Shown here one piece after another: positions 25,121-39,950 of a stretch of DNA of 64,000 bases. The translations under genes and the position numbers were made by a program. The notes beneath the pieces were generated by a model. The model saw only the letters and a program-made list of their open reading frames with translations, did no database searches and was not told where the DNA came from. Source of the DNA: Gymnogyps californianus. Lineage: Eukaryota; Chordata; Aves; Accipitriformes; Cathartidae. Position 1 is the first letter of the stretch. Each line of letters starts with the position of its first letter. The stretch spans positions 10,044,001-10,108,000 of the forward strand of contig NC_059486.1 in the NCBI RefSeq assembly GCF_018139145.2. The letters are read 5' to 3'.

Positions 25121-28100
25121 AAGGAATTGAATCAAATTATTTATTCCCTTCTGCATGAAGCATTATTCCTAGTGAATTTTTTTTTCCTGTTGCTTTCTCC
25201 TGTTAATTAAGTGTTGATGGAGACTTCCCACTGTTTTCTGCTGGAGTCTGTTTCACAGTCATATGGATCTCAGATAATTTTTTCTGGAATTCAGCCTAAA
25301 GATTTCTGTCTTTTTCTTGGTGTCATTACATTTCTCTTGGTTGCACGCTCACTGATCCCCTTCAATGATCTCCAAATGCATGTTAATGTATCTCACAGAA
25401 GTGTTGGGTTATCTTGATGTAGTGCTTATAGTTGGGCAAGGGGGAGCAGAAACCCAGGCTATCAATACCCCAGGCTAAGTTTTGCCCTCCATATACAGTG
25501 CAGTCGGCCAATGCGTCATTTAACATTTTTTTTTCATTTATGTGGGAATGTAAAAGGTGTGTTCGCTTCATGACAGCTGTCTGCACATAAATGAATTTCA
25601 TCCCCAGCAAATTTCTAGAGGCTGGTATTGAGCCCAAGAGTCCTTGTATTCAATCTTAGACTGCACTACCTTCTAGTGGCATTTTACAATATTTCCTCCC
25701 TTTTAACTTTTTAGCACTTGCTGACAGTGATCAGGAGACTCTGAGGCACAGCTAAACTAAACAAAGGTAGCTTTTCAGTTTCTAATAAATTACAAAGCTT
25801 TTATTTTCTTAGGAACAGGAAAAATAGCATGCCAAAAATCTCATTCTCTTTCATGGACTTTGTTCCCATCAACCGGTAACTGAAATTTCAAAAAATGTAT
25901 TTGCTGCCTTTTAATGCCAGCCTGCATACCACACAAAATCTGATTGACGTAAATGAATCCATGGCTGATAGTTGGACTTAATAATGGATAGGTTTGCTGA
26001 AATGTAAGCAGGCATTCTGCAAATATGAAACTGAAGTCAGAAGTGTTGAAGAGTTTAAGAGTCCATGAAGTGATGTTGGAATACATACTTGCTTGTTAGT
26101 GGTTTCATTTTACTTTCTGAGTTATTTTTCTGCAAACCAGAAATAACAATAAATTATAAAACCAATTGGTTTAGATTAAATTGTAATGAGAGTATTTCAG
26201 GCTGTGTTCTGCATGGATAACAGTGCAGGAAGACTGTAACTAACTGCGAATGTGCTTGTAAGGGATTGGATTCTGGCCCAGCTTTTAAGCTTGTGCATGT
26301 AAATTAACAGGTAGCCCAGGACTGAGCTGATGCCCCAGTTCCAGCTGGGCACAGGTTCTCATCGAATGTGACTTGGTGACTGGTGTCTTGACTATTAAAC
26401 CATCTTTTGACCTAGAAGATGCAAGAGGCATAAGAATAGGAGTTTCTTTCCAGGGCTGGCAGGGCAGTTTTGTCTACTAACGTGGTACAGCCTGCATGTG
26501 ACAGTGTAACCCGATTTTTGGACAGCAAGAATTGAGCTTACAATTTAGGTGAAGAGAAACCACTGATCTTTCTGTGAAAGAGCCACATAAAAGCTCAGTG
26601 AATTGTTTGGCCACGGGCTGGCAAGGAGGGGAGGAAGGAACAAGTTGTGCTATGCTGGCTTAGTCAAGATTATACTTAATAGCTAGCAAGGACAAAGGTG
26701 CAATGGCATCATCTATTCTTTACGCCCATCAGCAAAAAAGTTTGTAAATTATGCCTTCTCCAGCTCTTTATAGTAACAGGGTATTATTACCTCAGTATCT
26801 GATTCTTGAATGTATAACTGTCGCTTCTTTAATTTTCATCTTTTATGACGGAGACCTGTTAAGAGTTTGGCAGTATTTTGATTAAGTAGCTAGGTGCTAC
26901 AATGCAGTCAGGTGGACAAGGAAGTGAAATCTATATTCCACCTATCTGGTGTGTGTATATATATAATATATATATTATATATATATATAATGAGCTATGA
27001 AACCAGAGTGCTCAGCTCAGTAAACAAGGGAAAAAACTGAAACAAAACTGGCAGCAATATGTTGCTCGTCATACGGACTCAGGATAGCCTTGTTCTGGTT
27101 TTCAGTCAGGCTGTAATGCTGAAACTTTGGTACATGAACAATAAGCCATGGAAGCTTATTTATTGCTATCAGCGTTGTGGAAAAATGTCATTGTCTCCAA
27201 GTGAGACTAGCTGTATTGTTTTCTTTTTTTTATTCCTGCCTAAGCTGTAAAATATTACATACCTGTTCAGACAAATAGTGTGGGACAGCTATATCCCGCT
27301 GTAAAACTTAAATGTTGCGTCTCTTGAAATTTGGTCTTATCCTTCAGAGAGATATTGCCTGCACAGGACTTACCTTATTACTTTCCCAAGTATACACAAT
27401 TGAGTGGTTTTTAGAAAATAAGATTAAGTTTAACAAAATCTGTGAAATATCGTAGTTTGACTTTAGAAGAAATCACAGTGAAAAATGTTAAATTGCATGT
27501 TTTTATGATCATTTAAGATCAGTCAGTAGAAATTTCTATCACTCAGTTCAGTTAAAGTAGAATTACACCCGTAAGATATTAGGGCAGGGGGTGGGGATGT
27601 GGTACAAATAAATATAACAAAGTTGTAAAAATATTGTGGTTGTCTCTGATGTGTTTACTTGCCTTGGTAGACAATAGGAAAGTCTACAAGAAAGGTGCCC
27701 AGACCAAGATTAAATTTAAAATATTCAGTATAGCAGCTGATGTAAGGCCAGATATCTGTTGCAGGACATTTAAACGCTCATAAAAATCATAGTTACAGCA
27801 CACCTCTTTCCAGGACGCTGGATGTTATACAGTCCTTCCATCTAAACCCAGTGGAGACTTTGTAGTTTATTTTGTTAATTAGGGCTTTTTAGCTGATTTC
27901 CTTTAATTGAAGCTTTTTAGACCTTTATAGAGATATTTTCAAGAAGGAAAAGCTGCAGTTGCGGTTTGATTGATCAACTTCATGAGCATTTACTCATGAG
28001 AATTAAATGTGATCAATAAAACTTCATAGATTATCTATTGACAGGTTATGATGTTTTTCATTCTAACAACTTCCAATATGTAACTAAGTACTAATTGTAT

Positions 28101-29129
28101 GTGAGTTTTATGTCTGCTCTGCAAATTTCAGTACGTCAAGTGCAGGATAGAAGAGGAGAAAAGCCTCATAATTTGCTAATAACAATTTTTTTTTTAAGAC
28201 TGGAAGAATTTGTAATTCCCTAACCACCTATGTCAAGGCAAAGTGGGTACAAAGCACTTCTGTAGTGCTTTGCTGAGGTTGTTTTTTTAAAATTATTTTA
28301 GCATAATTTGTTTTAAGAAAAACAATTCCTTGGCTGGAAAAGTAAAAGCCTCGAGGAAGTTCTTAAGTCATTAAACAACTTGAATGAATTTAACACTAGA
28401 TAATCCTATTACCATCACAATCACTATTATGGTGCAACTGGAATGGGAACAGATCCTGTAATTCAGATATTTGGAACAGAGAAGCAGATAGCAGTCAGGG
28501 AAGAATTTAGCCTGTTACCTCCTCATAGTAGCTGAAAACAAGTAAAAGAAGAAATAACTTAATCTTATGGTTCTGATGCCTGAAATTAATATTTACACCA
28601 AATCATCTGAATGAAATTCCTGTCAAAGAGTTTAACTTCTAAATATTATTTTCCTACCTACATCTCAATTCAATTGCTAGTTATGGCCGAGAGATTCCTG
28701 TCAGTTTTATAATGAATGGTGATTCAGAACCCATCTCAATTTTTGTTAAAAGTATTTGTGAACTGATGATCTAATAAAATAAGCAGATAAACCATGATTT
28801 TTAAAAAATGGATTTAAGTAATTGTTCTGATCACTTGCATGCTAAGGTTCATTCTCCTCTCCTTCCCTACACTTAATTAACAGTTCAATTCAGTTGTGAA
28901 GCTTGCAAAATAGAGATCTGAAGCAAAGACAGCAAATATAATCTTGGTGCAGTTCTAGCACATCACCTGGGCCTTAAGCAAAGAGGCAGAGAGGGAGGGA
29001 GATTCAAGAGGCTTTCATTATGAACATTACACTTACACATGTGCTTTCCAAAGAAGTCTGGATAATCTAGGTTTGCGGTGCTGCTAAGAAGGGCGGAGTG
29101 AGCCTGCACCACTATCTAATCCTCTCCCT
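25121..29129. other. AT-rich non-coding DNA with a TA-rich palindrome
   Basis: Unique sequence apart from the TA-rich palindrome at 26955-26990 listed separately. All frames are short. No gene or repeat family recognised. Confidence 0.5.
26955..26990. repeat. TA-rich self-complementary tract
   Basis: Alternating TA runs are interrupted at symmetric places (ATAATATATATATTAT core), so the tract is nearly perfectly self-complementary over about 26 bp and could extrude a cruciform. It is otherwise a dinucleotide microsatellite. Confidence 0.85.
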
Positions 29130-29410
29130 TCTCCCAGAACTGGTTTTTGTGCAGTCAAGCAATCAGCCAGTTCAGGAAACTGATCTGGCCCCAAAGCAAA
29201 AAATTATTAATATTCAGCTCAATCAACTTCCTGATTAAGCTGGCTGCAGGGCCCAATATGCCATGCTGGTGCTAGCACAAGAGGGAGAGCATGCAAGCTT
29301 GCAGATGGGGAAGAAAAAGGCAAGATCAGCATTAAATCAATTTGACCATGAAACTGCACTTCAGGTCTAATAAAACACATAATGAATTGCTATTCAAAGC
29401 TCTGGTATAA
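29130..29410. promoter_or_regulatory. Possible conserved non-coding element
   Basis: A non-repetitive stretch with mixed composition and many intact factor-like words (AAATTATTAATATTCAGC, AATCAACTTCCTGATTAAG, GCATGCAAGC, TAATGAATTGC). No open frame of note. It has the texture of a vertebrate enhancer, but this is inferred only from composition and motif clustering. Confidence 0.25.
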
Positions 29411-32400
29411 AAACCTTTAATGTGTGTCTAAAGCAGAGCTGTATTCAAAAATAATTGGCAGAGAATGGCTAGTAGGGGGATGGTGTGCCCGCATTAAGTT
29501 GTGTTTTTTACCAGTCAGACTACTGGAGACACATCCATCCTGTACCTGCATTTCTCTGTCAACACCAGCGAAGGATGACTGTCAGTCCAGCACGGCTCTG
29601 GCGCAGTGTGACTGATGGGCTCCTGGCTAGACACATGTGGATAAGCAGGAGCCCCTTTCTTCGGTGACTGCACCTGCAGTTACTTTCCATTCAAATCTCT
29701 CTACTCTGTCTCTTGAGCATTCTCTGGGGGCCCTTCTACACTTCACTTCAAGACTTTCCCAGATGGCTACTCTGCAGCCCAGATGTTGTTTATTTATTCA
29801 TTTGTCACTTTAAAAGCAACAATACCAAGAAAAGAATAGAATGAGACATGTTTGTTCTCCATCGAAGGAAAAAGAAGGGGACTTGTCAGAGTTTCCAGCA
29901 TGTGTGTTTTTGAGGTAGAGAAGGTTGTCACAAACTATTGCTCCTCCCGTAAAAGAATCTTTCCCATTCTTTTTCCACTGGAAGGCTTCTGCTTAGTGAG
30001 AGGCTGGGCTTTAGAAACTCCATTCCTAAAAAGGTGTCAGCACTGCAGGCACTCAACAGGAGGTACTTACATACTGTATCTGGGATACTTCTCTTTGCTA
30101 ATGATTAGGTTAATAACAACTCTGTGACAGCCTGTGGTAGAAATCCATGAACGTCTCTGGAATGCCTCTGTGAGGTATTACTCTGCTCCTGGTTGTTTTT
30201 CCATGGGGTTAAAATACGCATATTTTGTAGACATGCTAAGGTGGCTACATGTCACATTAAATGTATGTAGGAAGCTGAAGAGTGTTGCCATTTCATTTTC
30301 AGGGACCTATTTCAAAGGCACAGTTAGCAATCCCCTACTGACAGCCCTGTCAGATCATAGCATGTCTTATTAATATTGCAGAGAATCCAGTATTTATGAG
30401 ATCAGCCTTTTGCAAGAGTTCAAATAATAGTGAGTGAAGAAACCTTGGGTGCAAAAGTTCAAGTATCAACAGCTTTTCCTCTGGGGCATTCAAGACCATT
30501 GAGTTCTCTAGGGCATTCAAGACCTTTTCTACCACACTGCTATGCTGAATAATGGGACTTTCAGAATTGCATAGTTCTTTCAAAGTGTTGCTAAAGAGAT
30601 TGAGGAGGACTTGGGCTGCAATCAGTCTCTTTAATGATATTACTGTAAAGATTGTATCCCTTGTCCATTCATTTATCAGAAAGTGTTTTTATAGCAGATA
30701 TAGCTATAGAACATTTGTCATCCGAGACTAAATATAATAGAAAACCGGGTACTTCCCATGCAACACATAGTTCTCTCTCTTCCTCTGAATAGGACGTAAG
30801 TGTTCAAGCAGAGACTGTGGTCTGTGACATTTTGGTCTATTGACGCTGTGGCTCATTTTCTAGATTGGAAATAGATGTGTTCCTATCTGAATGAACACAT
30901 CAAAGAGGCGGTCAGGTCTTCCGTTTGGTTGGCTCCTGCAAGATCTGTAATAGCCACGCTTCTTGTTTTGCTTACAGATACAAGGGTTGATGTATTTGTA
31001 TCCTCCATACCACTGATCACAGCAGCAGTTGGAATAAATTTCGATCTCATGTTTAGCAATGCTCAGAGCCTGAAGATAAGTTTTAATTGAGCTTGCAGAA
31101 GCTTTTCTGTTGTTGGAAAATTGTTCATATTCATTTGTTGAAGCATCTTCTAGGAAAGCTCACAGGCAATTTCAGGCATTGACAGGATGGAGCTCATTAA
31201 CTTCCACCCAAGCTAAATGTCAATTTACATACTAATGTCAATTTTCTTTTACCTCTGTGTCCCCAGTCACATTTTTTAGAAACCAAATGCGTAAAGTAAT
31301 TTTTAATCCATGAAATCACAACAGTTAAGGAATCGGCCCCAGATGTATTTGTCCAATAGGAGCTATTATATAAGGCACTGCAAACTGTGGGCTTGTTCTC
31401 GAGCTGCCTCAGAGGAGAAAGGGGATCTTTAAGGAGTTCTAGTAAAAGTAAAAATTTTTAAATGTAGTAAAAAAGAATTAAATATGTGAAAATTCTGGAG
31501 AATACCAAAAGGGTTTTTTTTTCAACTTTAGATCATCAGAACAAATCCATCTGTAATTGGTAATTAAAAAGATTAATAGCAATGGTGTAGGAGGCAATGA
31601 ATAACAATGAAAGAGAAGAGACCATATTTCTCCTTTTGCAGTACACGCACATAGGAGGTAAATCCATAAGACAAAAAATAGGAAATCTTTTTGCATCCAT
31701 ATAATAAACATGCCAAACTGGCTCCCGAGAGATATAGTTAACAGATTCACATTAATTTAATTGTCCCACTCCTTTGGGCAGATATTTTTTTGTTTTAAAA
31801 GGAAATTTACGGGTCAAAGACTCATGCCATGAGCTAAGTAACGACCAAAAGGGAAATATAAGAAAGATTTTAAAACCATTTTCCATAACTCGGGGTTTTT
31901 GTGTTTCTTGCATCTTTCTTTGAAGCGGCTTGTGATGCTTGTTCTTAAGGTGGGATTTTATTCTGGGAAGACTTTGTTAATTTTATGCTGCATTTTAGAA
32001 TAACTTTCCTCAAGCCATATTTGTGGTTTCTATTCCTTTTGAAACGAATAATTTTGCTGTATTTCACTGGTTCTTGGACAAGTCAAAGCAACATGTTGCC
32101 AGGATAAGGAAAAATATGTATGCAGCATCTGAGCCAGAGGAGATTTAGCACTCATCCAAACAGGAAACAAAAAATGTACCAATTCTTTGGCCACTAGCAG
32201 CAACCCAGTAATGCTTGTAAAGTGAATGTTTCATATTCATAAAAATACTAGCAATTGATTTTTAGTTTACACAGTGCAGCAAGGAGCCCTCTTTTGACCA
32301 AGTCTGCATCAGGAGGTGATACTTCCTCTTTTTAATGAAAATTTCAAAAAAGGAAAGTATTTGTTTAAGTATAACACTAGAATCACTATGGATGAGTATA

Positions 32401-35400
32401 TTTCTGCTCCCATGTAAATCACAAGGGATTTACCATGATTATGAAATTTTTGGTCTTTGAAACCTTCCTCTCAAATATACAAGGTGGGATTTGTTGCTTC
32501 TTATTATTGCTCTCCTTCAATAGGACCCAAGAGTTTCTAGTGTTTGCAGATTAATGTGTGCTCCCAAAGAAGTAAATTAGTAAGCTCAGCCAAGTAATAT
32601 TTGCACTGCTGCCATTTTTGGGCAGTACTTCATATAATCTTTGCACACATGGCAAGAACTAAGAGGAAGCTTTCTTGACCATGGAGCAGATTCTTACAGG
32701 TAAGGTGACAGGGGAGGTAAAGTAGCATGACTAAACTTTTCCATTTCTGCTGTTAATAGCTTCTGGTCTTGGTCCAGTACCCTGTGATCCAATTTCTAGG
32801 TTATGGTGTGTGTATGATACATATTTTTGTCACCTTAGAAACGTGAAAATACTTACTAACTATCTGAAGAACTTCATGGTGACTGGAAAGTAATTTTTTG
32901 TAGCTATGAGCACCCTGAAGTTTATAGACCTAAGCATGGTAGAAGCTACAGATGAAATAACTGCATATGCAGATTAGCACATTTATATAACGTGCTGACA
33001 GCGCCAGCCCACTAGTCCGTCCTGCATAGAAAGAAATAACCTTGTATTCAAATCGTTGTAGGTGACATGAGAAGGCTCACCTTCTGTGTTGCTCTAAGCA
33101 TCATGCAAGATTTCAAAACTAGTAAGTGTGCAGACTTATTTTCTGAATATCAAATCTGCAAGTGTTTGGTAAACTCTTAGTGTTGGGTTTACTGTAGGTA
33201 CATTTAAAACCCTTTGTTTTACTATGCATCTGTGTGGGTGTTCCAACATTAATGTATGAATATAGTTTGATGACAATGTTCTGCAAATAAGAATCACATA
33301 TAGGAGAGACACAAAATGAGCATCAGATAAAATGCGATCAGAAAAATGAACTCCGAACAAATAAGAGGATAGTGCAGAAATATAAAAACAATTTTATTTT
33401 CAGTTATACCTGCAAAACTGTTAGTCCCATCAAGTGATGGTAGGTGATAGGCTAAGATGCATCTCAGTTGCTTTATGTCAGGAATGAGAGCTACCATGTT
33501 CCCAGAAGACAATTCCAGGCTGCTCTCCAGAACAGATAGGGTTTGGCCAAGCTCCAAATTAATCTCTTTTTAAAAAATGCTTATTGTATATAATGTCAGA
33601 AAAAAGTTTAACAAATCTCATTTCCCCTTTTAAGTTGTTCCATGATAAATATGGTAACTGAAGATACAGGGGAGAAGTCCACAGCCCTTTACAAATCTGA
33701 GTCCATTATACATACATTATTTATATTGCAGACTGAGGTGAAATTTTGGTCTGTTGAGCACTGAATTTTTACAGCAGAGTGCAGAGAAATTATTCAAACC
33801 AGGTGTTTCTATAATTGCAGTGCACTAGGGACAACACTGAGAGCTGAACAGATCCCAAATTTACCCTTTCAGCTGAATGATGCAGTGGTTTAGTGTTAGT
33901 ACACAAGGCAATAAAATAAATTGCATTGAAAAACCAGGCAGGCAGCTGGCTTTAAACTGCTGAGTTTTGATTGCGCTTTGTGTCTTTATCTTTTGTTTTC
34001 TTTTGTTTAGGCCTTTATACCAGTATAATGATATGAAGAGATGAACCTGTCCATTAAAACTGAGAGAAAACTACTTGTAATGGCTAAAATTCAGCACAAC
34101 TACAACGTGCCCTCTACTCTGATCATTGGCCTAATGTGTAGTATTCAGCAAGTAATATATTGATACCTCATAGCAGGGCTATTTGCCCCCTTACTCTGCA
34201 TAGGAAGAAAGGAAGGGAAGAAGAAAGGAAAACTTGAAAAATCAAGTGTTACTTCATAAATTTTGAAACAACGAGTAACACTGTCCTTTAAGTACATTTT
34301 AATGCATTGCCACAAAGTACTTGCACATAGGCTGGGCTGCTTAATGCAAGTCCGATTTCCTCTAGAAATATAAAGCACGAATTTTCTACCATACCAGTGT
34401 GAAATTGAATGTGGGTTATCTGGCTTTTATGTGTACCAATTTTTTTAAAGGAAAGACCTGTATATGACCTGCAGTATTGCTATGCCAATGACGTCTTGGT
34501 CTTTTTAATAAGGTATTTATGAATACTTTCAGTGAAAATACTATCTCTTGGTGGAGTTTTTCATTTGATGCCACATCTGAGTCTTTCTGACAGAATATGA
34601 ATTCTCTGACTTTTGCCACCTCTTTTATACAGTCAGCCTGTGTTTATCATTTCCAAGTAGTATTTGAAAGGGCAGAAAAATATGAAGAAAGCAATCCATG
34701 CAGATAAGTCTCTGCAATACAAGAAAAGATCATTAAACCTTTTAAAGTTCAGCCAACTGAATCCGAGATCTTACAAGTTAGCCACCAAGACAGGTCACCA
34801 AGCTTAAAAGTGAACAAAAATGAAGTCAAGTCTAACTTAGCTGCTGCTGCTAATACGGTTTTGGCTTATCTTTGAGATGCTTCTTGAATACCTTTTAATT
34901 AGTTAAATGATAGAATTTATTTTGAAATTGGATTATCATGAGGTTTTTTTCTGCCTATTTCAGAAAGATTTAATAAAGTTGCTGTGACAAAATCTACAGG
35001 ACTAAAACAAATTAGATCACTGTTAAAGAGTGGAGGAAGAGTGGATTTGCTCCTGCTCGTGAGATCCAGCTCTACAGAGGATTTTATCCCTTTTTTTCAG
35101 AGCCAGGACAAAAGCTATGCAGGTTTTAGTTCTATTTAGATATTTGGCACTTGCATATGATGTGATTTCAATGTGCTGGAGTAAAAGCATTTTGAGAAAA
35201 TGAAAGTATGGTTTTTACATGTGTGCTTCTTACTTGACTGAATATTTCTTGAACTGGTATCATGACTGAATCTGGCATGAGCTCTCTCTTAATATGCTGA
35301 GGTCTTCAGACAGAAGATTCATTTGTTAAACTGCATATGTGATCAAATCCTGAAAATAATAATACTGCAATAGTGTCCCATGTGGAACTTTAACATCTAG

Positions 35401-38147
35401 AAAGGAAGATGCACCAGACTCTATGTAGTCTGCTAAAAACTTGGTTATTAAGTTTCTTAAGTGGACAACGCTAATATACTATACAGACTGTTCTAGGATA
35501 AGTGGATATTAACAGCTACGCCCTGCTTTAAATAGTATTTTTGTCACAGTAATAAATAAATACCACAGGGGAAATAGACTGCTGTTGGCTGTGGGGAAAA
35601 ATATGCAACCCTTGTTTCACCTATAAATGAATGTTCTCTCATAATTATGAGCACTTTTTCTTACAGTCCTTAATGAAGTAAAAAACATTCTTTTAATTGC
35701 AATATACTTACTAATAATTGCCAGATTCCTTTGTAGTTCCACTCTGGTAGTTTACTGTTACGCTAGATTTTATGTAATATATCATGGATCCTGCTACTTG
35801 CTTTTAAGCAATTTCTCTTGTATTACATGAGTACTAAGAATGAATGAAAATTAATGTATGTAAGACTCACCTCATAAACATGGATGATTTTAAGTAAACA
35901 GGTCTGATTCCTATAAAATGAAAGTTTGAGGTTTATACATCATCTCTTAGTTTAACCTGCCCTAAGCCCATTTTTGAGTGTTAGTATGCAATTATGATAA
36001 ATGTGGAAAACATACAGTCTGCATAAGGAGCTTTGTCTTGGAACCAATGTGATAGATAATCCTGCATTGGAGCCAGGGTGAGCTTGATCAAGGATGGGTT
36101 TCGAGTGAAATTTCTGGATCTAAAACCCCCACATTATTCTAAAACAGAAAACAAGATTTTCATTAATTAATGTTTAGTATTTACAAATTGAGCATCGCTG
36201 CCATACTAACTTCGATAAGCTTTACTTGTTTATAGGCTGAAGTAATTCAATTATCTGTGAGATATCCTTATATTCCTTTCATGTATCATCTGCATTATAT
36301 TGTTCATGAAAAGGACAGAAGCCTTCATGCTTATAAGTCAAGTTCTTTCACCTGAACTCAACTCCATCGTTTTCAACTGACTTTTTCCAGTAAAATGAAA
36401 ACTTAGAAGTAAAGGAGGTGTCAGGAATTTCCTGGGTAGAATGTATTCAGACAGCCTTGGAAATGAACCCTGCAAGGCTGTTTCTGCAAGGCGTAGGGAT
36501 GTAACTTTCAGTGCCTCATTTCATTGACCTTTCAAGCTGTTGAGAGTTTTAAAAGCTTTTTTTTCTACCTTGAGTTCTAAATGTTTTAAAAAAATGCAAA
36601 TATACAGTATGATAAGGGGATTACAGGTGCACAGGAGATCACATTATGGCTGAGATACTGAGGTAGAATTCACTCCTTGTGAACACTAACAGTCTAAAAG
36701 TCTTGGTGCAGGCTGCATTCCAGCTTGTTGAAAGATCCCACTTTTGTTAAGAGGGGCTCCCGGTTAAATTTATTCACACTGACTGTCCGCACAATGGCAT
36801 TTCAATTCTGTACTTGCTACAAATATGCAGCACATGCCTATTTTCTTGGTTTTCATCCCTCTCACTCAATTCCTGACAAATGGCTTAAAATCTGCCAAGT
36901 ATAATCCTTTTCACATGGAGCTTTCCTTTTTCCATTCAGCATTTAATTGAGACCTGGAGCACCAAAGGGCGCAGCGAATTTAACGTTGTCATTTGAAGGC
37001 CATTGCAAATGCAAGAGCCACCACTTCTGTCCATTAACTGTCTGGGGAATATGTTGTAGGTGCCCAAGTGAGGTAGCTGCAAGTGGTTGGTATGAACACT
37101 CCCCTCTTTCCCAATGAGAATTTCCAACCTGCGTACATCACGATTTGCAGTCCCTGTGTTGAACATCTCTGCTTTTGCTTGCTGGTGGGAAACTAAAAGT
37201 TCAGCTGAATGCTGTATGCCTCAGCAGAGATATCCATTCTTCTCCAGAATCCTCATAAAACATACTATGAAGAAGACAGTCTTGCACCCAGGCATTACCC
37301 TTGGGCTGCAGAGCCTAGGATGCTTGCTCATAGTTCCTGCTACTAACAGGAATAGGTCACTGATATCCATCTTCAGTTCCCCAAACGCAGGAGGCAGTTG
37401 ATGTTATCTCAGTGAAGGTTATTGTTTAGATCCTAGAAGAAATCTTCAGATTCTAGGGAAATGGGACCTATTATAAAAGAATGTTAGCCTTCAATAATAG
37501 GGTGAAACCTGTGTTTAAGAAACATCCACAGAACACGCAGAAAGTGCGAATGAGAGAAAACTCTTATAGCTGCCACAGCATTCATATGACAGAGTAGGGA
37601 TGTATGCTCAAGAGGCTACTACATGGGCCATCTTCTATAATCTGTAACTGTCAGATATCCAGAATCAATAAAGGAAGGCAAATATAATGAGCCTGAGGCA
37701 TTCAACAAACAAAATTTATATCACAAAGCTTAGGAGCTGAGGGCCTGGCACAGTGCAAATTTTACATTGCCTTGTTCTCTGGAAGAGCAGGGTAGAATAG
37801 TAGGCAAAGAATATGGGGTGAATATATAAAGGAGAACAGATAAGAAGCCAGGGGATGTGATTATTCCAAAAAAGAGAATAAAATAAAAGCAGGAATAAAG
37901 GCTACAAGATATAAAAATACTTGGGGTGACAGCAGTATCTCAAAGGAAATGTAACAGTGAAATAATGCTTTCTACCCTGACAGCATATCTCTCTTCTACT
38001 CTAAATCCAATTATAAAACTTTTTCCTTTGTCTCACTGATCCTTTTATGATAAAGAAATAGTTCATCTGTCTTAGCTGGTTCCAGGACATTGATTGGAGT
38101 AGTGCTTACAGCAAAATATTTTAAAATGTGCTTAATTTGAAATCCAG
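29411..38147. other. AT-rich non-coding DNA
   Basis: No gene recognised in almost 9 kb. Small items seen: an imperfect 27-bp tandem duplication sharing GGGCATTCAAGACC (30484-30497 and 30511-30524), and a purine-rich tract at 34202-34231. Frames are all under 100 codons with no domain features. Confidence 0.5.
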
Positions 38148-38217
38148 CTGTAATGGGGTTACTCATATGCTTAACATTAAGCATGTACTTAAATGCTTTC
38201 CTAAATTAGGCCCAATA
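38148..38217. repeat. Possible ancient sauropsid palindromic repeat remnant
   Basis: The stretch reads GGGGTTACTCATATGCTTAA, then CATTAAGCATGTACTTAAAT, then GCTTTCCTAAATTAGGCCC. This closely follows the arm of an old repeat seen in reptile and bird genomes (TACTCACATGCTTAAAG, then AAGCACGTGCTTAA, ending near GGGCC). Only one arm is well preserved. The family assignment is from memory and unconfirmed. Confidence 0.4.
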
Positions 38218-39914
38218 TTTACATCTTCAGTGTTTCCATATCCTAATAAGAACTTAATCTTCTAACCACTTAACACATTGAGTTTGCATATTATACAAAA
38301 TACTACTGCAGGGATTTGACAGGCTAAATTTCATTGTAAATAAGCAGGATTAATTCAAACCCCACTGGTGTAATTGAAAAGATTCCTACTGATTCCCATA
38401 GTTCATGCATATAGAAGAGAAGAATTAGATAAATGTTCCCTAAGAGAAGAATTGGGAGGTTCTTATAAGCTACAAAACAACAGATGTCTTTGTTCTATAT
38501 CAATCATTTCATTTGTGATTATTCTGTAGTAGGACTCTGCCCATGATGATTTAAATGATAGCGTATGCGGAGGCCTTAAAAAGAGTCCTCACTGCATTAA
38601 CTTTATGTGGCAATGTTACACCTGAACTGAGCCTGTCTTCTGGGAGGCATTGGGTAAGAAGTGAGCATATCACAAAGCACAACAAGAACATCAGTGGAAC
38701 TCCAGTCATAAAATACAAAAATTATACTGAGATGTTTATAGTTCGTTCTTGCTGGTTTTGGCTATTAAAAAGATAAATCTTGATACTTAGTTCTTTCTGT
38801 ACACTACAGTGTTGCATTGGCTGGGGGTTACTTTATTTTTGTATTAACTTTCAACAAAATCTTGTAAGGAAGTTCTGGGGTTTTTTTGGATAGAATTATA
38901 ATAATGAGGTGGGCAAATATAAGCTACAGTTAGCAGTGCATCTCTGTTGTAATTTTCAACATCTAAAGTTATTACAAGGATACCCCTGTTCCAATGTTTG
39001 TACTGCAAGAACCTCTTATCTGTCTTTATTTTTCTCTTGAGTTCTGTTTTCACATGCACCTGGTGCCTTTGCTGGGGATCTGAGCTTGTGTTATACTTTG
39101 AAAAGCAGATCACAATTCCAGAATCAATTCTCTCCCCATAGCAGTTAAAATGGCATTGGGAACAACCTGAAATGGGAGAACCATGGAAGGAAAAAATTCT
39201 TTTTTGTATGTGGAAAAATTCTACACAAACCAAAAAGCTTTTGTAATTGATCTGAGAATTGCTATGTTTTCTGAATTGGGCTAGCTTATCTCTAGAGAAG
39301 GGATCACAATGTTATTGCTTCCTCTGCTTCACTTTCTCTTCCTTCCTTGGTTTCTTTCTATTAAGAATTTTGTGACATCTCTTGACCATTTATTTCTAGT
39401 TCTTGAGACCTGAATTTGTATTTTTGTCTGTACATTACCCAGAGTCTGATTAATTCACAAAATGAGACCCACTAAGCGTAGGTAACTCAGCTGGCAAGGC
39501 TGTAAAAACTGCAGGAAAAGGATGAGGGCTTTGGCAATTAGTTATTTATTTGAGGCATTTGGAATTCCTAATGGCTCCATTAAGAATATGAATACTGTTG
39601 ATCTGTTTACTGCACAGTGTCACAGGGAAGTGCCTTTACAAAGAATTTAAAGGAAGGATAGGGTAGTAAGTGTGTCTTATTGGCTTGACTTTTATAAACC
39701 TCAACGATATTAGTCAGAGAGGTTGGTGCAGTTATGTCAGTTTAATTAAAGCCAGGACTGGATCTATGGTTTATGTGATGTCCTTCCTTCACAAGAAGGC
39801 TGTGTGTGGGTGTATGTGCATTCACGCATACACAGAGTCTGTTGAAACTCTTGCTGAACAGAAGAATGCTCTGAACTACCAGGCGCTGTACTGACAAAAT
39901 CTCCTTGCTCACTG

Positions 39915-39950
39915 GGAACAACACTTCTTTCTGGAACAACACTTCTTTCT
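39915..39950. repeat. Perfect 18-bp tandem duplication
   Basis: The unit GGAACAACACTTCTTTCT occurs twice head to tail with no mismatch, indicating a recent local duplication. It lies in non-coding DNA. Confidence 0.95.
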
